DNA from: Kitasatospora sp. A2-31
Lineage (GTDB): Bacteria > Actinomycetota > Actinomycetes > Streptomycetales > Streptomycetaceae
Reading direction: 5' to 3'
DNA length: 64,000 nucleotides
NCBI RefSeq assembly: GCF_022288725.1
Contig: NZ_JAKNTA010000003.1
Location: 430,901-494,900, forward strand
Below are positions 59,789 to 64,000 of this stretch, one piece after another (positions within the stretch are counted from its first letter, which is position 1; every line of letters starts with the position of its first letter). The notes under the pieces were generated by a model. That model did no database searches. It was not told where the DNA came from and worked only from the letters and a program-made list of their open reading frames with translations. Position numbers and translations under genes: made by a program.

Positions 59789-61609
59789 CTACTCCATGCC
59801 GGCGAGCACCAGCGGCAGCCGGCTCGCGCCGTCCGCGACCAGCTTCACCGGCACGCCCCAGTCCTGCTGGTGGACGTGGCAGGACGGGTACTCGATCTCC
59901 GGGTCGTCGTCGCAGGACGCGGCCATCGCCGAGACGTGCAGCACGCCCTCGGCCACCTCGGAGGAGAGCACCAGCTCACGGGTGAGCGCCGTGTCGGCGC
60001 CCGCCCCGGAGACCAGCAGCTCGGGCGGGGTGGAGCTGACCAGGAGCCGGGTGGACGGGCCGTAGCGCTCGTCCAGCTTCTGACCGGTGGGCGCCCGGAA
60101 GACCACGTCCAGCGTGAACGCGCCGGGTGCGACCTCGGTGGCGGCCCGCTGGGTGCGGTGCGCGACCGACTCGACCCGGACGGCCTCCTCGGGCAGCCGC
60201 AGCCTGGTCAGCCGGTGCCGCGCCGACTCCACCACCACGATGTCGTCGTCCACCAGCAGCGCGCCGGAGGGCTCGCGCAGGTCGGTGGCCAGCGTGGTCA
60301 CCTCGCCGCTCGCCGGGTCGAAGCGGCGCAGCGCGTGGTTGTAGGTGTCGCTGACGGCCACCGAGCCGTCGGGCAGCACGGTGACGCCCAGCGGGTGCTG
60401 GAGCAGCGCCTGGTCGGCGGCACCGTCCCGGTGGCCGAAGTCGAACAGGCCGGTGCCGACGGCGCTGTGGACGGTCTTCGTTTCACGTGAAACCCACCGC
60501 AGCGCGGAGGTCTCCGAGTCGGCCACCCAGAGCCGCTCGCCGTCCGCCGAGACGGCGAGGCCGGACGGCTGGGCGAACCACGCCTCGTCGACCGGGCCGT
60601 CGACCAGGCCCTCGTTGGTGGTGCCGGCGGCGACGCCGACGGTGCCGGCGGCGGGGTCGAAGGCCCAGAGCTGGTGGACGCCGGCCATGGCGATCCAGAC
60701 CTTGCCGTCGAACCAGGCGACGTCCCAGGGCGAGGAGAGGTCCACCTCGCGGGCCGGCCCCTCGGTGGCCGAGCCCTGCCACCACTGGCGGCCGGTGCCG
60801 GCCAGGGTGGTGGTGCGGCCGTCGCTCAGCCTGACGCCGCGCAGCGCGTGGTTGACGGTGTCGGCCACGATCACGTCGTGGTCGAGGCCGGCCTCGGCCG
60901 GCACCAGGACCAGGCCCTGCGGCTCGCTGAACCGCGGATCGGTGCCGTCGACCAGGCCGCGCACGCCGTCGCCGATCCGGCGGACGACGGTCTCGCCGTC
61001 CTCGGCCAGCTCGACCAGCGAGTGGTGGCCGGAGTCGGCGACCAGGAAGTGGCCGTTGGGCAGCCGGACGGCCTTGCCGGGGAACTTGAGGTCGCCCGCG
61101 GTGGGCTCCGGCGGCACGTACGGGCCGTCGCCGCGCCGCAGCGTGCCCTTAGCGGTGTGCTCGGCCTCCAGCTCCTCCACCAGCCGGGCGATCGCGTGCG
61201 CGTGCCCCTCGCCGGCGTGCTGGGCGACCACGTAGCCCTCAGGGTCGATCACCACCAGCGTCGGCCAGGCCCGCACCGCGTACTGCTTCCAGGTCGCCAG
61301 CGCCGGGTCGTCCAGCACCGGGTGGTGCACCTCGTACCGGGCCACGGCGTCCACCACGGCCTGGTGGTCGGCCTCGTGGACGAACTTGGGCGAGTGGACG
61401 CCGACGATCACCACGGTGTCGCGGTGCTTCTCCTCCAGCTCGCGCAGCTCGTCCAGGACGTGCAGGCAGTTGATGCAGCAGAAGGTCCAGAAGTCTAGTA
61501 CCAAAATGCGACCTCGGAGGTCGGCAAGGGTCAGGTTCTTGCCGCCGGTGTTGAGCCAGCCACCGGCGCCGACCAGTTCAGGGGCGCGGACACGTGCACG
61601 AGAAGCCAT
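59789..61609 (-). CDS. Thioredoxin-domain NHL-repeat protein (NHLRC2-like)
   Basis: 606 aa from ATG 61609. The first ~150 residues are a thioredoxin fold with WTFCCINCLHVL (redox Cys 45 and Cys 48); the rest is a beta-propeller of NHL-type blades (VADSGHHSLVELAEDG, DTVNHALRGVRLSDG, GAADQALLQHPLGV). The role in bacteria is not known; human NHLRC2 is linked to redox and actin functions. Codons 1-~40 are much less GC-rich than the rest, with TTG, GTA, CTA and AAA, while a GC-rich decayed copy of these codons lies at 63545-63665. The gene also contains a perfect parS (60480-60493). Confidence 0.9.
   Translation of the reverse strand: MASRARVRAPELVGAGGWLNTGGKNLTLADLRGRILVLDFWTFCCINCLHVLDELRELEEKHRDTVVIVGVHSPKFVHEADHQAVVDAVARYEVHHPVLDDPALATWKQYAVRAWPTLVVIDPEGYVVAQHAGEGHAHAIARLVEELEAEHTAKGTLRRGDGPYVPPEPTAGDLKFPGKAVRLPNGHFLVADSGHHSLVELAEDGETVVRRIGDGVRGLVDGTDPRFSEPQGLVLVPAEAGLDHDVIVADTVNHALRGVRLSDGRTTTLAGTGRQWWQGSATEGPAREVDLSSPWDVAWFDGKVWIAMAGVHQLWAFDPAAGTVGVAAGTTNEGLVDGPVDEAWFAQPSGLAVSADGERLWVADSETSALRWVSRETKTVHSAVGTGLFDFGHRDGAADQALLQHPLGVTVLPDGSVAVSDTYNHALRRFDPASGEVTTLATDLREPSGALLVDDDIVVVESARHRLTRLRLPEEAVRVESVAHRTQRAATEVAPGAFTLDVVFRAPTGQKLDERYGPSTRLLVSSTPPELLVSGAGADTALTRELVLSSEVAEGVLHVSAMAASCDDDPEIEYPSCHVHQQDWGVPVKLVADGASRLPLVLAGME
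60480..60493. other. parS site (ParB-binding), intragenic
   Basis: GTTTCACGTGAAAC is the exact Streptomyces parS consensus, a perfect 14-bp palindrome, inside the NHL gene (codons for SRETK region). Streptomyces parS sites cluster around oriC, so this places the window in the central chromosome and on the ParB segrosome. Confidence 0.8.
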
Positions 61610-61954
61610 GCCCCAATCAAACCTCACCCCGGCTGTCCGCATTCCGGAGGTAGCTGGGCTGGTCCCCGTCGTGCACCCTCGTTCTAGCGGCAAGACCTGC
61701 GTAGACGTTCCTTGCCCGTGGCCTCGGACTTCCTACTTCACCAGGCTGTCTGGTTGTGCGGCCTTCATGGGTAGTGGTCTGCAACGTTCGCGAAACATGA
61801 GGCTCACATGAGCGCGGGTGGGTGTGGCAGCACCACCGGCCGTGGGTGTCCCGAGCCAGGAGGTGGCATTCCCAAGGTATGAATTCTCGGGACGCTGGTG
61901 GCCGTGTCTGCCAAAATCGGCTGGTTGGTGCCGCAGGAGCCCCAGGAGCGAGAC
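61610..61954 (+). other. Intergenic region of the accessory insert
   Basis: 345 bp between the NHL start and the RAMA-CBS-HEPN gene, on the foreign side of the insert and visibly less GC-rich than the flanks. It should hold two divergent promoters. No coding sequence or clear operator was seen; the ends are the likely insertion boundary with the NHL gene. Confidence 0.5.
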
Positions 61955-63361
61955 ATGACCGACGTCGTAGGTGGTGCTGGTGGGAGCGAACCTGCTGGCA
62001 GGGCTTCGTACTTGCTCGCCGGAAGACGCGTAGGAATCGCTGACCTGGTCAGGGTGGGGCTGCTTCGCCCCGGTGATCAGCTCACCTTTGAACGACCTCG
62101 CGTTGGAGAGACACACTCTGCCCAGATCACCGATGACGCTCAGCTCAAGCTGATCGACGGGCAGTTGTTCAAGTCGCCCTCTACTGCTGCCATCGCGGCT
62201 GTAGGCGGAGGGTCCTTCGATGGCTGGCATGCCTGGGCGCTGCCTGACGGCAGGATGCTGGATGCTCTCCGGCAAGAGCTGTTGGACAACGTCGCCCAGG
62301 TGTCGGAAGGCGACGAAGAGACTCCGATCCGGTCCACAGCACGTCACGAGATGTTGAAGCAAGCCAGGGAGTCGGCCGAGCAGGGCCATCCTAAAAGCCT
62401 GCCAGTCCGTGATCTCCTCCAGTGGTGGGGTGCAGAGCGACGAGGCTACTTGATCAGCCAGCAGATTTCTGCGGAGCTTGCTAACCATAGTTTGTCGACC
62501 TCGCCGGATTTTGAGGCAGTAGGCCTTGATGTTGTTGTGGACCTTGTTGGTGCGTCAACCTTGACAGAAATTCAGCCTGAGCCGGAAACGCCGGCCCAGG
62601 CGGTAGCGAGTTCTCCTGTTCGCCACAGCGAGGAAGACACTCCCGTGTTGGGCCTTACAGTCGGTAACCTTCGCTCGGCGCTCACTGGTGTCGTGTCCGT
62701 ATCGCCATCCTCCACGTTTGAAGAAGCGATCACCGAGATGGTGATCAACGGATTCTCGCAACTGCCCGTTATCGCTGGTACTCGCAATCTTCGTGGTGCG
62801 GTGACGTGGGAGTCAATCGCCCGTGCCCGTCACGTCGATCCGCAGGCACCATTTTCGAAGGCGATCATCCCGGCTCACGACGTCCCCTACGATCAGCACC
62901 TGATCGATGTTCTGCCGCTCCTCGCTGACTACAACTTCGTTCTCGTCCGGGATCAGACAAACGCCATTGCCGGTATCGTGACGGCGAACGACGTTGCGAT
63001 GGAGTATGGCTCCATGGCGACACCCTTCTTCCTCATCGGAGAGTTCGATCAGCGTCTCCGCAGAATCCTGGCGGAAACCTTTACGATCGCTCACGTCGCC
63101 ACGCTATGTGCGCCCGACGGTAACCGCACGATCGGCTCGTTTGACGACCTCTCTGTGGGTGATTACCAGCGGATCCTCGAAAGCGAGGATTCTTGGAAAA
63201 CTCTGGGCTGGCCTCTGGATCGGAAGGTCTTCATCAAGCGTATCGATGAGCTGCGGGTCATCCGGAATGACCTTATGCACTTCAATCCGGATCCTATTCC
63301 CGACGATGCGGTCCAGAAGATCCGTCACATGATCGCCCTGCTTCGGGAGTACTCCGTCTGA
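61955..63361 (+). CDS. RAMA - CBS pair - HEPN RNase-like protein
   Basis: 468 aa from ATG 61955 after AGGAG. Three regions are clear. Residues ~24-108 fit a RAMA domain (GIADLVRVGLLRPGDQLTF; DGQLFKSPSTAAI; GWHAWALPDGRMLDALRQEL), known from restriction-linked proteins. Residues ~236-350 are two CBS motifs (VSVSPSSTFEEAITEMVINGFSQLPVI; VLVRDQTNAIAGIVTANDV), probable nucleotide sensors. Residues ~355-468 are HEPN/Swt1-like, with FFLIGEFDQRLRRIL and the catalytic-type RNDLMH (R437-H442). The middle (RRGYLISQQISAELANHSL) fits a linker seen in CBS-HEPN proteins. The lower GC and insert position indicate transfer. A nucleotide- or DNA-sensing RNase, perhaps antiviral, is inferred. Confidence 0.8.
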   Translation: MTDVVGGAGGSEPAGRASYLLAGRRVGIADLVRVGLLRPGDQLTFERPRVGETHSAQITDDAQLKLIDGQLFKSPSTAAIAAVGGGSFDGWHAWALPDGRMLDALRQELLDNVAQVSEGDEETPIRSTARHEMLKQARESAEQGHPKSLPVRDLLQWWGAERRGYLISQQISAELANHSLSTSPDFEAVGLDVVVDLVGASTLTEIQPEPETPAQAVASSPVRHSEEDTPVLGLTVGNLRSALTGVVSVSPSSTFEEAITEMVINGFSQLPVIAGTRNLRGAVTWESIARARHVDPQAPFSKAIIPAHDVPYDQHLIDVLPLLADYNFVLVRDQTNAIAGIVTANDVAMEYGSMATPFFLIGEFDQRLRRILAETFTIAHVATLCAPDGNRTIGSFDDLSVGDYQRILESEDSWKTLGWPLDRKVFIKRIDELRVIRNDLMHFNPDPIPDDAVQKIRHMIALLREYSV

Positions 63362-63527
63362 CGTCCACCCTTCGGTCCTCGGCGGCGCGTCCGGGGAGCT
63401 GAAGAATGCGCCATGACCGTGATGTGTTGTGGTCCCGAGCAGTCCGGAAAGGCCGATGCCCTGGCGGGACAACCGGTCCAGCTTCCACAGGGTGAGCGTC
63501 CCGACGAAGCCCCCATCTGGAGCTCCC

Positions 63528-63540
63528 TACATGATGTAGG
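63528..63540. repeat. 13-bp palindrome CTACATGATGTAG at the insert edge
   Basis: It sits at the junction between the insert and the decayed NHL fragment. A related TACATGATGTG lies before the RHH antitoxin gene (7388). It may be an insertion-edge or operator sequence; the evidence is weak. Confidence 0.35.
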
Positions 63541-63544
63541 ACGT

Positions 63545-63665
63545 CCAGCTCCAGGATGGTGATCTTGCCCCGGAAGTCGGCGAGCGTGAGCTCCTTGCCT
63601 CCGGTGTTCAGCCAACCGCCTGCCCCGACCAGCTCCGGGGCGCGTAAACGTGCACGAGATGCCGT
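63545..63665 (-). pseudogene. Decayed 5' fragment of the thioredoxin/NHL gene
   Basis: Codons read ASRARLRAPELVGAGG, WLNTGGKELTLADFRGKI then drift, matching residues 2-38 of the NHL protein at 59789-61609 in the same orientation. The start codon position reads ACG, so it cannot begin translation. It is GC-rich like the core genome, unlike the first 40 codons of the intact gene, so it is probably the original 5' end displaced by the insert. Confidence 0.85.
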
Positions 63666-63795
63666 CCGTCCGCCTGGGCGGGCGTCCCGTCCTGTCGTTC
63701 CTGACCGCGGACGGGGCCGCGCGGCGGTGCTTCCCGGATCGGGGGAGATCGGGTCGAATGGCGGGCGGGGGCACGTCCACACCCGAGGAGGCACT

Positions 63796-64000
63796 GTGCG
63801 GTACCTGGTCAGGGAGAAGCTCTTCGCGATCGGCGACGACTACTGGATCGAGGACGACCGCGGGAACAAGGCGTACCTGGTGGACGGCAAGGTGCTGCGG
63901 CTGCGGCACACCTTCGAGCTGAAGGACGCCGACGGCCGGGTGGTCGCGGTGGTGCGGGAGAAGGCCTTCACCGTGCGGGACGCGATGCGGATCGAGAACG
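63796..64000 (+). CDS. LURP-one-related (LOR) family protein, 3' end outside the window
   Basis: Starts at GTG 63796 after GAGGAGG and runs off the window. The visible 68 codons open YLVREKLFAIGDDYWIEDDRG, then AYLVDGKVLRLRHTFELKD, the LURP-one/Tubby-like beta-barrel start. Function in bacteria is unknown. It is oriented away from the NHL insert and appears to be core genome. Confidence 0.8.
   Translation, partial: MRYLVREKLFAIGDDYWIEDDRGNKAYLVDGKVLRLRHTFELKDADGRVVAVVREKAFTVRDAMRIEN

Noticed and set aside
61733..62488. Minus-strand 251-aa frame over the RAMA gene
   Set aside because: It lies antisense to a domain-bearing gene and has no recognisable features.
1..64000. CRISPR arrays, tRNA or rRNA genes, insertion sequences with transposases
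   Set aside because: No regularly spaced repeats, cloverleaf-type segments, rRNA stretches or transposase/integrase motifs were seen.

Overview
The window is a stretch of a very GC-rich actinomycete chromosome. Codon third positions are almost all G or C, GTG and TTG starts are common, the copper and Dyp-peroxidase genes match those known from Streptomyces, and there are mycothiol- and F420-type enzyme families. It is best read as Streptomycetaceae (Streptomyces or Kitasatospora). Two signals suggest it lies fairly close to the replication origin: a perfect 14-bp ParB-binding site (parS) inside the gene at 59789-61609, and a cluster of DnaA-box-like sequences between serS and pheA (33735-34137). 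No rRNA, tRNA or CRISPR array was seen.

Layout. 1-6506: the 5' part of a malonyl-CoA:ACP transacylase gene, an ABC-2 exporter, an L,D-transpeptidase lipoprotein, a DUF4232 lipoprotein and a membrane-anchored XRE protein. 6605-12947: an accessory array in which the first 72 codons of a luciferase-like monooxygenase (LLM) gene, starting at its -10 box, recur as broken copies. Between the copies lie PIN/antitoxin pairs, a DUF433 antitoxin with a beheaded DUF5615 toxin, and a ParA-like gene with a small partner. The array ends in the one intact LLM gene. 13048-22485: an envelope locus with a lipoprotein and four related one-pass membrane proteins on the plus strand, facing five minus-strand genes that include a WXG100-like protein and a 763-aa WXG-type protein. 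22664-26359: two ABC ATPase/permease pairs. 26410-28463: a CynX/NimT-type MFS transporter and its GntR regulator. 28636-35150: spo0M, an LCP cell-wall ligase, a HAD phosphatase, serS and pheA.

35285-41761 is a copper and peroxidase region: Dyp peroxidase, CopC-CopD fusion, PCu(A)C chaperone, Sco, YcnI-like protein and a His-rich membrane protein. Overlapping stop/start codons join the Sco-PCuAC and CopCD-DyP pairs. 41988-54346 holds a divergent ATPase-type anti-sigma-like protein, a sortase substrate, LysR plus allantoicase, an amidase, a large FtsX-type permease, TetR plus hydrolase plus mycothiol-type DinB protein, and a PP2C-like protein. 54452-61609 holds pirin, an SseB-domain protein, an acyl-CoA dehydrogenase, an M18 aminopeptidase and a thioredoxin/NHL protein.

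61490-63665 is a second accessory insert. It carries a single large gene whose product combines a RAMA-like domain, a CBS pair and a HEPN RNase-like end with an RNDLMH motif, which is a defence-like layout. A decayed second copy of the first ~40 codons of the NHL gene lies on the far side of it. This is the same geometry as the LLM array: accessory genes inserted near the 5' end of a housekeeping gene, with a replacement 5' end keeping the gene intact. That recurring 5'-end-replacing insertion pattern, together with the RAMA-CBS-HEPN protein, is the most novel material here.
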